Source of the DNA: Arthrinium phaeospermum
Lineage: Eukaryota; Ascomycota; Sordariomycetes; Amphisphaeriales; Apiosporaceae
Assembly (NCBI GenBank): GCA_006503535.1
Contig: QYRS01000008.1
Span: 124,001-188,000, forward strand
Direction of reading: 5' to 3'
Length of the DNA stretch: 64,000 nucleotides
Below, piece by piece: positions 32,695 through 44,489 of the stretch (positions are counted from its first letter, which is position 1; each line of letters opens with the position of its first letter). Under the pieces are notes generated by a model. That model saw only the letters and a list, made by a program, of their open reading frames with translations. It did no database searches and was not told the origin of the DNA. The position numbers were made by a program, and so were the translations under genes.

Positions 32695-34825
32695 TTATAC
32701 AACGGCGCCTCCGGCCTCGAGGCGCGCAACCAGCTTCTTGACGCTGGACCACTCCTCCGACCTGACGCCGTCCTTACCGCCCAGGTCGGGGCCAACCTCA
32801 AACACGGTGACGGCGGCATCGATGCCGCCCGTGGCAAGGCGCTTGCCCTCGCTGGGCTCCCACGCCACCTTGTTCAGACTCTTGCTGAGCATGGTGCGGC
32901 CCTCCTTGCGCTGGCTGGGGCTGATCTTGGTGATGGGGATCTCGGTCTCGATGCTCAGGTCCCAGATTTCCAGGTTACCGGCGCCGTCGACGAGCGCGAA
33001 CACGCCCGGCCGCACCGGAGACCAGGCGGCATCGTAGACGACATCTTCTCGCACCAGCTCGAGCAGAGGGGCTACGGCGGTACCTTGGGGTTCGACAATG
33101 GTGGATGTGGCGGCGGGGGCGCGGATCTTCCACAGCTTGACGGACCAGTCCAGAGAGGACGAAAGCACGAGGTCGCCGAGGTCGACAGGACCTCTGGGGG
33201 GGTGGAAGTCGACTGACATAACGGGGGCAGCGTGGCCCTTGTAGGCGACGCGAGAGTCGATGCCCGCTTTCGCGCCAGCGCGGTCGTAGCGATGGCAGGG
33301 GTATATCGGACCTTCCTCGGAGCCAATCAAGAAATAGGTCGGATCCGCTGCTGGGAAGGCCATGGTAGTTGGTGCTACGTCATCGAATTTGGTGGGATGG
33401 GGGTTCGTAAGGGTGAGGGATTCCTGGGGCTGGGCCAGCATGTCGACGGACCAGACGCAGAGGTTGCCGTCGGTGGAGACGGAGATGATGTTGTTGGCGT
33501 TCTGCGTACCAACAATATCAACCGAGTAGACGGGATGCGAGTGGCCAGAACCGGTCAGGGGCGTCTTCTGAACTGGGGCCGACTTGGCTCGGGTGTCCCA
33601 CAGCAGGACCTGGCCCGAGTAGGTACCGCCTATGATGAGGTTGGGGTGAAAGGGGGAGAACTTGGCGCTCAGGATGTCCGACTGGGCGTGGAAGACAAAC
33701 TCGGGCCGGTCACGCAGGTTGGCGCTCCAGACCTGCACGATTCCGTCCGGGTCGTGCGGGGCCGAGGGGTTCTTGGTATACGAAGCAAGGAGCAGCTCCG
33801 GGAACTTGGGCGAGAAGTCGATGCTGCTGACCATGCGCTTCTTGGACCAGCGCTCGTCGTAGAACTGGAGGACTTCCTTGACACGCCGCCGGCCCTTTCC
33901 AGCCACATTGCCCGCCTGCTCTTCGTCGTCGTCCAGTTCGTGCACCTGTAGACTGTAGTCGGCCAGAATGTCGTATTCGGAATCCAGCGCTCGCTCGATG
34001 ACCTTGGTAGACCGCTCGACGAAATCCACAAAGTCGTCCGAGGCCGTCACGGCGTTGAGCTCCTCGTCTGTCAGTTTCCTGGCGGGGAAGTTGGACGTGG
34101 CTACGGAGCCGTCCAAGGTCGCCTTGAGCTCTTCCTCAATCTCCTTGCGCAGGTTCTGTCGCAACTCTTCTTCTCGTAGCTTGGCCCTGGCGCTCTGTCT
34201 CTTGGTTGGCGTGGACGGGGCGCCGGTCAAGTCGTCATCCTCGGGCAGCTCCGAGATGGCGCGGGCGCGTGTTGGCGGGGGTGTCCATTCGTCCGTCGTC
34301 TGCACGCCCTTGCTGTAGGAGAAGATCTCTTTGACGGGCGAGGGCGGGCACTCGAAGACGGTTTGCAGAGCGACGGTGGTGAGGATCTGGGGCTGGGATG
34401 GGGCGGCAATCTGGCCGTTGGCTTGCGATGCCAGTTCCGAGATGTCGCCGCTCAGCTCGCCGGCGCTGAGGACGCTGTTGGGACGGCTGCCCCGATGCGC
34501 CGGGGATGCGGCGCCTGTGGACACCGAGACCGGCCTGCTCTCTCCGACCAAGCTGTTGATGAGCAACTCGATTTCCTCGCGCTTGTCGCCGCGGCCAGGT
34601 GTCGGGGATATAAGCTGTGTGCAAGACAGGAAGATGCAGAGTCAGCTGGGCGCCTCGGCCTAGAAGGACAGACAGAGCAGAGTAGGTGCAGGTGGGACAT
34701 ACATCGCCGGAACCGCTTACGCTGGGCCGACCAGCACTGGACTGGTTCGCCCTCAACTCCCGCTGCCGTTTGAGCTCGGCGAGTTTCGCCTTCTTGGCCA
34801 GGATCTCATCTCTGCGTTGTTGCAT
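32695..34825 (-). CDS. cytoplasmic dynein intermediate chain
   Basis: Scaffold subunit of the cytoplasmic dynein motor; binds heavy chain and light chains and contacts dynactin p150 through its N-terminus. Exons 34703-34825 and 32695-34614 give 680 aa. The N-terminus is the conserved coiled coil (RRDEILAKKAKLAELKRQRE), followed by a Ser-rich linker. Next come KEIFSYSKGVQTTDEW, a light-chain-binding type segment, and a charged helix (ARAKLREEELRQNLRKEIEEEL). From about residue 300 there are WD repeats: MVSSIDFSPKFPELLLASY, IVQVWSANL, LIIGGTYSGQVLLWD, VYSVDIVGTQ, MSVDFHPP, DWSVKLWKI, YDAAWSPVRPGVFALVDGAG and KVAWEPSEGKRLATGG. The length matches the family. The start at 34825 was chosen because the next in-frame upstream sequence is low-complexity leader. 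Confidence 0.96.
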
Positions 34826-35568
34826 CTTGTCGGCGCCAGACACCCATGCCGGGTTGGTCCTCGCGTGCGGCTGTTGTACAAGGTCACAATGGCCCAATCT
34901 GACAGGTGAGAAGGGCAGGAAGGCGGCGACGACGGGTTGAAGATGCAAGTTGGTGTTCGGGATGGGTGGGAGTTGAGGTCTTTGGGGTTTCGGCTTCAAA
35001 CCGATGAACTGAACTGAACTGAACTGAACCCTTTCAGGGTAGGCAGTAGGTAGTAGGTAGTAGGTAGTAGTAGCTTGGCTACCCAAGTCAATCAGTCGCC
35101 GCCAAAATGAAATGCGCGTTGGTGTTGCAGGGTTGTCGTCCCTTGTACCTTGCTTGTCCCTGGGCTGGAAGCATAAGCGAAATGCATAACACCGACTTAT
35201 GCATGATGAGCACAGTTATGCACCCGGGGAAAAAAGCAAGAGCAAATTCCATCCAAATTGAAAGCTTCGGCAAAAGCTACTTGAGCTCAGCTAGGTACTT
35301 TTAGGTACGTACTTCTTCCCATCACTCAATCAATTGCAGCCGCCGTAGCCAAAGTTTTGCCGTGCGAAATCTCCCGGCTCGACAGGATTGGACTGATAGA
35401 GACAGACTGAGCTCCAGCACTCGGCCGTCGCTCCATATTCTCTGACATCAACATCAATTCAACTCTCCTCCTCCCAATCCCGTCAATTGGCATTCTCTCG
35501 CCTTCGCGCTTGCTGCGGATTTCTCTTCTATTTCTCTCCTTCATCCGCCAGCCCTCCGATCCATCAAA
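34826..35568. promoter_or_regulatory. divergent promoter region, dynein IC / ATP synthase e
   Basis: About 740 bases shared by two divergent genes. It holds (GAACT)4 at 35006-35025 and a TAGTAGG-type tandem array at about 35040-35072, both on the dynein side. No other gene seen. Confidence 0.5.
35006..35072. repeat. (GAACT)n and (TAGTAGG)n short tandem repeats
   Basis: Four perfect GAACT units at 35006-35025, then after a short gap a degenerate heptamer array of GTAGTAG/TAGTAGG units to about 35072. Located upstream of the dynein gene. Confidence 0.8.
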
Positions 35569-36273
35569 ATGTCTGCCTCTTCGGGAGTTAACGTACGTGG
35601 GCCATATTCTTCCTCTTCCTCTCCCTCTCCCTCTCCCTCTCCCTCTCCCTCTCCCTCCCCCCCTCCGGCACCTCCAGGCCTCGGGACCTGAGCGACCCTG
35701 CAGGAGAGATGGGCATAAAAAGAGAAGGCGGGGGATCATGAATGAAAGGGTGGGAGACCGGTCCCAGTCCCCTGAAAGCATCAGGCGCCTATCTCGGACC
35801 TCTCTCGATCTCACCCCGGAAACTGCGCAATCGGACAATTTGCAGAAAGAGAAGAGAGGAGAAGATGACGGGGTATGCTAACCACTATTTTCTCACCAGG
35901 TGCTTCGGTACTCGGCCCTCGCTTTCGGTGTCTTCTACGGTTTCAGCCACCAGCGATCCATTACTGCCTCGCAAAAGGCCGCCGCCGCACAGAAGGAATG
36001 GACGCACAAGCAACACTTAATAGAGCAGGCTCGCGCCCAGTACGCCGAGTCCAAGAACCCCAAGCCCTCGTCCTCGGAGAAGAGCCCTCGTACGTTCCTG
36101 CCTTTCTCATGTCGCAAACCTTCGTCTGGCGCGTGGCCTCATCCCGCGCTTCATTCGCGCGAGCAAATATCGCAGATGCTGACTTTATCCGACGCACAGT
36201 GAAACAAGACCCCATGGACCCTAAGTTCGACCTCGAGGCCTACCTCGTCGCCCTGGACAAGCAGAGCGCATGA
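35569..36273 (+). CDS. TIM11: mitochondrial ATP synthase subunit e
   Basis: Small inner-membrane subunit of the F1Fo ATP synthase, needed for dimer formation. Three exons: 35569-35592 (eight codons, MSASSGVN), 35900-36089 and 36200-36273, giving 95 aa. The body is typical: VLRYSALAFGVFYGFSHQRS (membrane span with a GxxxG-like GVFYG), then a charged helix (KAAAAQKEWTHKQHLIEQARAQY), then the conserved end PMDPKFDLEAYLVALD. Intron 1 is long for this genome (307 nt) and contains a CTCCCT microsatellite. The acceptor of exon 3 (CGCACAG) was chosen for phase and for DPMDPKFDLEAY. Confidence 0.93.
35612..35662 (+). repeat. (CTCCCT)n microsatellite in intron 1 of the ATP synthase e gene
   Basis: Runs of TCCCTC hexamers, about seven units, ending in a C-rich stretch. 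Intronic on the coding strand, so it may also act as a pyrimidine-rich splicing signal or transcriptional CT-box. Confidence 0.85.
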
Positions 36274-37404
36274 TTCGATTGATCCCTGATCGGTTACCCC
36301 GACTTTGGACCAGACGATAGGCTGTAATGTGACGGAGCGGAGATGGAGGTAGTGGGTAGACCCTGGCATAGAGCTCGCCCGAATCCAAGAGGAACCAGAG
36401 TAAGAATGAGGGCCGTTCGAAAAAGAAGAGAGTCACATCCATGGGTCGGAGTGTATGACACTGGAGCAGAAGCTAGAGCAGCAAAACAAACCTACGTGGA
36501 ACCCTGGCGATGCCGCCCCTGCAGGTGCTTGCTGTCGTAGTGGTCTTGCCTCGGCGGGTTGGGGCGTGTATGATGACGACGGTCTCGAAAAGATAACAAG
36601 CCTCATAGATTTTCCTTAGGTCCTTGTGTACATGTGTAATACGACAATTACTAGATCCCAGGGGTGCCGGTGCCTAGAACCTCGCCCATACAGATGTATA
36701 CTTACCTTGAATACAAAAACACCTGAAAACCAAAAGAATGCTCGGGGGTACTGATGAGAAGGGACGTCGCATTGGTCCTACATAACTATGTAATGTCCGC
36801 CGTCTCTGCTGTTGGTTTACACTGGGGATATTCCAGTCCGGGTATCAGGGAAGGGGGGCTAAGGTATTCATTCAGTAGTGTGTATGTTGGTGGATGTATA
36901 CCGCCGTCGGGAGAGGCAGGCAGGCAGATAGATATGCGCCCTACTGCTACTCATATCCTCGGATCTTGTCCCTCTTCGTCCTGGAAACCGGTATGCTGGG
37001 GTATGTACTAAACAAGTGTACGTTGCTATCCTTAACAAAGTCTTTCCTCAAAAACGCCTCTGTAGTTTTGGTGGTGGTTGTTTTTTCTCTCCATTTTTCT
37101 GCATTCATGTCGCTCAAAGACAAAAGTGTGCCCGATCATCGTCTCCTCTATAAGGCTTGGTCCAAAAGATGGAATAGCCAGGGAGGGAGTAAGGGGTTTC
37201 GTTCAGGCAGTCCAACAAGCCATCCGGTGTAGTCATGGAGACGTATCGGCAAAAGGAGGCTTTTGTGTAGTAGTACATCGATTCAATGCAGAAGCTCGTG
37301 GGCAAATGCAGCATGCAAAGGTGTAAAAGAAAACGCCAGCGCAAGGCAATTTTCGGCAAAGAAGAAACGCGTAAAATCAAAGGCAAGGCTGATTGGTTGC
37401 CAAG
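36274..37404. other. convergent intergenic spacer
   Basis: Holds the 3' flanks of the ATP synthase e gene and the CxxC protein gene. No gene is supported; plus- and minus-strand frames here are short and unlike known families. Confidence 0.55.
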
Positions 37405-40400
37405 CTAGAGTCGCAAAAGACCGCCCAGGCGGCGAATTCGGTGACGAGGAGCTCGTGTGCCCGAAATGGGGATGTTGTCGTCCATCGAATGGCCGGTGTG
37501 GGCAAGGAGGGACGAGCTGTCCGCGGGCGGTCGAAAGTCAGACGAGTGACTTGAGAAGGTTGACTCCATGTCGTAGTTGCTATACATATCTCGTGCACCC
37601 GGCTTGTGGTATCCGGTGGTCTTGACATCAAAGTGTCTATTATCGGCGTGGCTGCTGTGGTTTGCAGTCTTGTCGGCGCGGTCTTCTGAGCTGGAATATT
37701 CTGGAAAGGTATCAGTATGAGTTGTATACCTCAGGACTGTGTTCCTCAATTTTAGAAATGCTTACCGAGTTGCTTGGGGCTCTTCTTGCTCGCAGAATCG
37801 TCACCTTCTTCATCCTCATCAGAACCACCTCCCGCAGCCATCTCGTAGTGATCGTTACCATCGGTGCGTTCCTCGTCCGAAGGGCAGGATTCTATCGAGA
37901 TCAAACTCGGTGTTAGGTTACCGAAGAACGGGTTGCTCGATGCCGTCGAACTCTGTCGTGACGAATCGAAAAGCCCTGATCGCTTACCAGCACGCATGAG
38001 GTCCTCTTCCGCCAGCTCCTCGGCAATCTTCTCGAAATGGCTCTGGTCATACCCCCACGAATCATTCACAATGCGGGGATAAGCGGCGTGGATCGATGAG
38101 GCTGGATCGGTTGGAGTTATGGGGGCAGAGCCGAACCCGTTGACAGGGTTCCTGGGTGAGGAGTCGTACTCGCCAAACGGACCTGCCTCATCTTTCGGGA
38201 GAGAGGCTGTCAGATTGGGAAACATAGCGCCATCTGGGCTTCGGGTGCTCCGCTTGGCCTGCGGCGATTCACCGACACCAGAAGGCTTCTTTTGGGCCAG
38301 CAGTGCCTCCACATCGACTGGGATATTCTTCTTGCTGGCTCTACTACCAGGCGGCGATCGCGTTGTATCCATGGCCGCGTTGTGTGGCTGGCCTTGTGCT
38401 GGCGAAGTAAAGTCGGAGAACCCAGAGCGCTCGCTGGAGGAGCGAAATGGAATATAAGGTAGGTATTGGTCCCTGTATGGCTGAGTGGGCAACGCAGTAT
38501 GATTTTCATCAGGCCCACTGGAGTCCAAGCCTCTGTTGGCAAGTTCCGAAGCCTCGTTGCGCACTGTTGGTTGCTTGTATCTCATATCCGTACGAGCTGG
38601 TTTTGCCTGTCCATTGTCTGCGATCGATGCAGTGGTATGCTCGACGCTAGGTCTGGGGGATGTACGAGGCTTAGAACTGTTCTCTTTCTCATCCTGATGG
38701 CCACGACGAGCATCCAATAGTTCCACATTAGTAAGATGGGATCTACGGGAGCCGCCCTTGGAAAGCCGGGTGCTGACTGATGACTGCGTGGCTGGCGTTA
38801 CAGTCTTTCCTGTATGGGACAAATGCTCTGTGGTTACAAGTGAAGCTTGGCGGTGAACTTTGCGTCCTAGCATAGGCGAAGAAGCTCGTGAACTTGCTTC
38901 CTCGGCAGAGGATATGGACTTGGTCTCGCTATTGGGCGCATGATGTGTTGAAGAGGCACGCAGGAAGGATCTGAGGAAACTTCGTCTTCTGGGCTTCTTG
39001 TGTAACTTGTGGCGACGGCTTCGATCGTCAAAGACATAGTGACCCTTCTGAATCTGTGATTCTGCGCCGCTACTTCGGCTCGACGCAGGAGGGCCCTAAA
39101 GACAAGTCAGTCAGATAACTGGATAAAAATACAATGGCAGGAATGCTCACATGTGGGATGAAGAGTTGGCTACGCCCGTCCATAGAAGGTGCCTCGGAGT
39201 CTGTGAATGCAGCAGCAGCAACACACCGTCGGCAGTAATCAGGCTCGGCGACTTCACCTTTCTTCAGGCGATGCGTCATATGGTACCCATTAGATCTCAT
39301 CTTACCACATCCAGCACAAATATGCTTGTATGGGAAGCGAGCAGGCTCCCCGGCATCTTTTTTGGCTGTCGACTTTCCCTGATGTCCAATAGAGTTCTCT
39401 GCCAACGCCTTGCTCTCCAGCTCCATAGACTGAGCCGGAATGCCTTCCAACGGCGGTCCGCTGTTCTGTTCTCCGCTGCCCGGGTTATTCTCATGGGCTG
39501 ACTCGTTTCCTCCTGCAGATAATGCTTCGTCGATACCAGCGTCGGCCGGGACGTTTCCATGTGAAGCAGCCCCCACTCTATCAACCGGAGGAGGGGGAGG
39601 CGGCGGCTGGGGAGGAACTAGACCTGCTGTGGCGCTTGCCATTGGGGAGATATAAGGTGCCATACTGATGGGCTGTTGCTGCAGCTGTTGCTGCAGGTGC
39701 TGCTGCGGGTGTTGAGGAGGCATTGGCAGTGAGCCGGGATGATTCAACGCCAGACCTTGTGGGTGCATACACAAGCCACCAACCTGAGGGTATTGAGGAC
39801 CAAGCTGGGAATAATAGAAGCCTGGAAACGGGGCAGTGGCAGGGCATTGAGTTGTGTTGTATCCATGACCGCCCACAGGATAGACAGCAGGCAGGTAGCC
39901 AGCCATTGTTGGATATGTGGGATAATAGCCAGCCGGGTGGCTCTGTCGTGGCATGTTAAGGGGGGCGGAGGCGGCGGGAGACAAAATGACGTCGAGGATT
40001 GGGTGGTCTCTGAGTCTGTGTCATCGTCGTCGTCGTCGTCTTCCGAATTATACAAAACCATCTGCTTGCGACTGTTCTTTGCACTCGAGGACGTGGTTGA
40101 CTGTGACATGGAACGCGAGCGCTGGCGAGGTTCCTGCTTTGCATTGCTTCTCGGTGACTGGAGGTTCTCAGAATACATTGCTGTTTGTCCAGGCTTGCGG
40201 CGGGCCTGCGTTTCGGATGAGGGAGGGCTAGCTCCTTTACGCTGAACCGATCGCAATTTGGCTGGAGGGGACGAGCTGTCGTCAAGGTAGACCTCGATAT
40301 CCTGGTCGGAGGCTGAAACCGAAAGGGAACGCCGACGAGCACTATGCCTGGGCGGGGTGTCCACAAGGAGCTCTCTCTCATAATCCACTCTGGATGGGAT

Positions 40401-40604
40401 GCCAAAGCTCTGGCCGAGGATATCGAAGCCGTGTTTCTGCAATAGCTCTTTGTTCTTATTGGGGGCTGTAGCTGACTTTCCTGACTTTGCCTTGGCCACA
40501 GACGACGAAATCTCTGGGAGCTGGGGCTCATCGGCGCCTGGTGATGCGTGGATGTCAACATGGCCTCGGGTGCTGTAGATGGTTACATTGATTGTCAGCG
40601 ACAT
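37405..40604 (-). CDS. Pro/Gln-rich protein with a CxxC...CxxC (zinc-like) motif, one frame break
   Basis: Not a family I can name. Exons 39151-40604, 37766-39095 and 37405-37700 would give about 1,026 aa. The N-terminal third is basic and Ser-rich and ends in a run of Asp. The middle is Pro/Tyr/Gln-rich (many PxQ and YP pairs, Q-runs, a PPPPPP run). Then comes the one conserved-looking core: FPYKHICAGCGKMRSNGYH, followed about 15 residues later by EPDYCRRC. These four Cys could bind one zinc. The C-terminal half is Ser-rich and disordered, with basic RRHKLHKKPRRRSF early in exon 2. The frame breaks at about 39960: the LPPPPPP run is in one frame and LNMPRQSHPAGYYP in the next, explained by one C missing from a C6 run. 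A nuclear or RNA-linked role is only a guess. Confidence 0.75.
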
Positions 40605-41904
40605 TCCGAGGCACTTATAACATTTTCGAATGGTCAGAGGTGATGTTGTAACATGCGAAGGAGGGAACTAGGTTGATGGTTCAAAACGTATGAAGCAAGT
40701 CGCTAGCTGCTATGCAACGGTAAAGCTTGTGGTAGGAGAAATATGCGACGAAAGCCAGTTGCGACGGAAGAAGGACTTGCGATGGAATCTGGGGAGAGCG
40801 GAGGGCATAGCAAGCATGCAACGGAAAAAGAGCTGGGACGGAAGAAGGACTTGCGATGGAATCTGGGGAGAGCGGAGGGCATAGCAAGCATGCAACGGAA
40901 AAAGAGCTGGGACGGAAGAAGGAGTAGCAGAGATGCGACGGAAGGATCCAGCCTCAAGGGACAACGAGAAGAAAAATGACTTACCTGGCAGCACCAAGGG
41001 CCTTGATGGACTTCCACATGCCTCACGCCTTGATGCCCTTGCTCTTGTTGCGTTCTCGTCTTTGGTCCAAGTTCTGGAAGGTGGTATGGGCACGTCGAAG
41101 GAGAGGAAAGGAAAGGGAGGGAGAGGTTGCTGAAGGTTGTGACCAAGCTACTGGCCCAGGCGGGCGCAGAATGAACCAAGACGCAAATTGTCTTGGGTCA
41201 AGTTGCGAAAAGTTGTGAAGGTTGAGGGCAAGTAGCTGGATGGCGCGTTGGTGGTGGTAGTGGGAGGGAAGGAATGAAGGATCAAGAAGTCAGGTCAGAG
41301 CTGGGGAGGATATGTGGGACAAGCACTACATGTCAATGCTACAGTTGAATCTAAGCTTCAATTACAAAAAGGCCAAATGGAGCAGGACTAAAGTGCAATA
41401 ATCGTTGCCCGTCTTGGAAATTTGCAGGACAATCGGCGATTGTCCTGTTGCTTGACATCGATTGTTGCATCTAGGCTTCAACGGGGAGGGGAGGGGAGGC
41501 ATGGGGCCTTCAGAGTACAGTCAATCAACTTCTGGTGATACTTGCATATCTAGGTACATGTTAGGTCAGGGAAGGTCCATGGATTGTTCCCAATCCAATC
41601 ATAGGCCCAGCATTGTATTGATTCGGCCTAAAGAACAGGCAGAGAGGCCAGGCAATACGTTCTGGAAAGGGGGGAACAATCACTGCACCATCAGCGTTTA
41701 GGAGCGACAAGAGGCAGGCAACAGTCAAGAGAATCTATTTTTGGCACCTTGCTTTTGTTTGATAAATGTTACATACAAATGCCTTTATCATTGGTCATTT
41801 GTTCTCTCAACTCAAGTCAACCATCGCCGAGGCACGTCATGCATAATATATAAGAGGCTTAATTTTCTGGTGCTCACTGCCACCTTGAGCATGCAATAGA
41901 TCAC
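40605..41904. promoter_or_regulatory. upstream region of the CxxC protein gene with a 74-bp tandem duplication
   Basis: About 1.3 kb between two minus-strand genes: promoter and possibly a spliced leader for the CxxC gene, then the 3' flank of STT3. Apart from the tandem duplication no feature is recognised. Confidence 0.45.
40771..40918. repeat. 74-bp direct tandem duplication
   Basis: The unit starting AAGGACTTGCGATGGAATCT at 40771 recurs at 40845 with the same sequence over its full 74 bases, and a third copy begins at 40919 (AAGGA) before diverging. It lies about 170 bases upstream of the CxxC gene start, in its presumed leader or promoter. Confidence 0.92.
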
Positions 41905-44489
41905 CTACTCCACTCTCAGCGCCCTTGGGCCTCGCTTCTTAGTGGCCTTCTTCTTCTTGTGGCCTCGTTCAAACGACGCCGCCGCCGCATGGTCACGGCC
42001 GACATTGTCGAGATCCTTGACCTTGTAGATACGGATGATCCAGTTCTCACTGGTGAAGGCCTCGTCCAGAGTGTTGAGCACGGGGCCAGTGTCGGGGAGA
42101 CGAACACCACGGACTCGGTCCTGGGCCTGTCCAGGAGGGAACATGGTGTGGTAGTTGTAGTAGGACATCTTGTACCTATTCAAGCTCATTAGTCAACTGC
42201 CACTACAGGCCGGCAAGGGGAAAACTTACATCAAGCTGTTCTTCATGGTCTCGGTGGCATCACCGTCAACACGGTACTCGCCACGGGGAGTGAAGAACTT
42301 TCGCTCGCTGACCTCATCGGGCCAGATACCCTCGGCAATTCTCACCATCCACAAGAACTTGTTGATGTCATCACCCGAGTATCCCAGCAAGCCGCCAAAG
42401 ACGACCAAGACATAGTCGACTTCGTGTTGGCGCATAATGGGATAGCTGACCTCCTCGCTGGAGCTCATGGCTTTGCCAACAGTAGCGATGTGGGTGTTGT
42501 TCCAGGTGTTGTTGTCGACCAGGGTGGGTCGGTCAGCCATACCACCAATCTGGTAGCCGTAGTCCCACCACGACATGATCTTGGCATCCTCTTTGGTGTT
42601 CTGACGAAGCCATTGATAGGCCTCGCGGTAGTCATCAATGATGTGTTGGCTACCGTCGGGCATTCTGCTGGCGAGAACGACCGAGGGAGACGAGTACGCA
42701 TTGGACGTAACCCATGTGCAGTGAAGCACAAAGAGGAGGAGGTAGATGGTCATGATGCCTGAGACCAACCCCTTGGACAAGAAGCTGTAGACGCCGACGT
42801 AGGGCGAGTTGGCGCTGCGGAGACTGCCAGTGTTCTGCTTGGCCTTCTTGGAAGAACTATCCGTGGCATCCTCTTGCTCGGGGTCCTTGACCTTGGGAGA
42901 CTTGACCGACAGGAAAGTGCTGAGGAGCTGCGAGGAGGCCATGGCAGCGGCAACACACACAATCGGAGTGAGAGTCAGCATAAGTCGAACCATCACACCA
43001 GCGAAGTAGCTTCCGAAGAGGGCATAGACCACGACGAAGACGTGCTCGTCCTTGAGGTCTTGGAAGCACAGATAGACGCCGGCAGGGAACAACCAGATCA
43101 GCATGTTCAGGTCGAAGAAGAAGGCAGGCCAGGCTGTGGGCTGATGTTCCGACACCGAGGCGATAATGGGGATGTGAATCTTGGCGTAACCAGTGTCCCA
43201 CAGCGAATAGAATCGGCCGGACCAGGGGGCAATGTAGCCGGCCGAAGTCATGGCGACAAGCGCCAACAGCGCAAGCCCGAAGACTGCACCCAGACCAACA
43301 AACAAAAAGGCCTTGAACTGGGCGCCTGAAAGCGCTGATCGAATATAGTAAATGAAGGCTACCAACTGGAGGAAGCCAAAGATACCTGGTGAAATGATTA
43401 GCGGCCGTTTCCGGGTGCTTTGCTACGCGGCAGGGTACTCACCGAGAGCGGGCATGTGCTCGCTGGTGCGAACAGGCAAGAATCCCACAAAGGGAATCTG
43501 CATGCTGGCCAGGGTACCCAGGGCATACCAAGTGGTGTAGGAGACGTAGAGTCTAGTGCTGTATCTGCCCATGCAAATGAGGACAAAGGCGTGCAGGGGC
43601 ACCAGACAGGTAATGAATGCGTAGCCACCCCACGAGGCCACCATGTAACCGTAGAAGAGAGCACACAGAGCTCCCCACAGGACGGAACCAAGCTTGAGGG
43701 CCTTGATCCACAGGTAGAAGGTGAAGACCAGGAGGAAGATGGCAATGGCCTCGTTATCGTACGAACCAGCGACGGATCTCGAGATATAACCGGGAGTGAT
43801 GCCCATGAAGGCAGCGGCCAACAGACCAGCCGAGGTGTTGGTGGTCATCTCATTGGTCAACAGGTATGCGGCGAAGGCAGTCAAGCCAGAGAAGGCAGGT
43901 GCCAATAAGACACAAATGTTTCTGATATCGACGGGAATAGTGAGGGCTCGGAGGGCGTGGTAGATGGCACCGCTGGTGACCATCAGGCCGGGGTACAGCG
44001 TTCCTCCGGTGACCCGGCCCAGAGGGTGCCATGTTCGGTCATCGAACCAATCCCAGAAATCGTAGAACCCATTGGCGATCAAGTACTTTGTTGCTCGGAA
44101 GTTGAACCACGGGTCGACTATCTACAGGGTCAGCATTTTGTAGGCTGGTACCACAGGAGACTTGGGGGGGAGCTCCTAGATGCGATCTGGGAAGGAGGGA
44201 CGGGGGGCATAGACTGACACTCGTGGATGATACTCTCGAAGCCTAGAATGGTGGGCATTTGATTAGCACACATTTACACGCACACGCACGCAGCAGTCGA
44301 CACCTTGCGGCGTTTTTGGTAAGCAATTGGGCACGACCTACGAATGACAGAAAACAGACGGCTGGAAACAGCAGCGCCGGCAATGAAGCAGAGAATGAGG
44401 ACCCTCAGCAGAGTGCGCAGACTCTTGCTCTTGCCCACGTCGGCCAACACCTGGATGGGGCTGGGGTCAGAGGCGGTTGCGACAGCCAT
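41905..44489 (-). CDS. STT3: STT3, catalytic subunit of oligosaccharyltransferase
   Basis: Transfers the lipid-linked Glc3Man9GlcNAc2 to Asn in N-x-S/T sequons in the ER lumen. Five exons: 44342-44489, 44219-44242 (24 nt), 43443-44117, 42230-43385 and 41905-42175, giving 757 aa. The order of motifs is as expected. RFESIIHEFDPWFN carries the first acidic catalytic motif, and multiple membrane spans follow. SVSEHQPT (loop EL5) comes near residue 359 and the invariant WWDYGYQI near residue 554. DNNTWNNTH gives sequons of its own. The C-terminal soluble domain runs to a basic tail ([20 protein letters not shown]). The short exon 2 was fixed by RFESIIHEF continuity, with donor after CACGAGT and acceptor GATAG. 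Confidence 0.97.

Noticed and set aside
33232..33951. Plus-strand frame of about 239 residues across the dynein intermediate chain
   Set aside because: Antisense shadow of the WD-repeat region; no independent support.
40771..40918. CRISPR-like or transposon-like reading of the 74-bp repeats
   Set aside because: The copies are directly adjacent with no spacers, there is no terminal inverted repeat or target-site duplication, and the host is a eukaryote.
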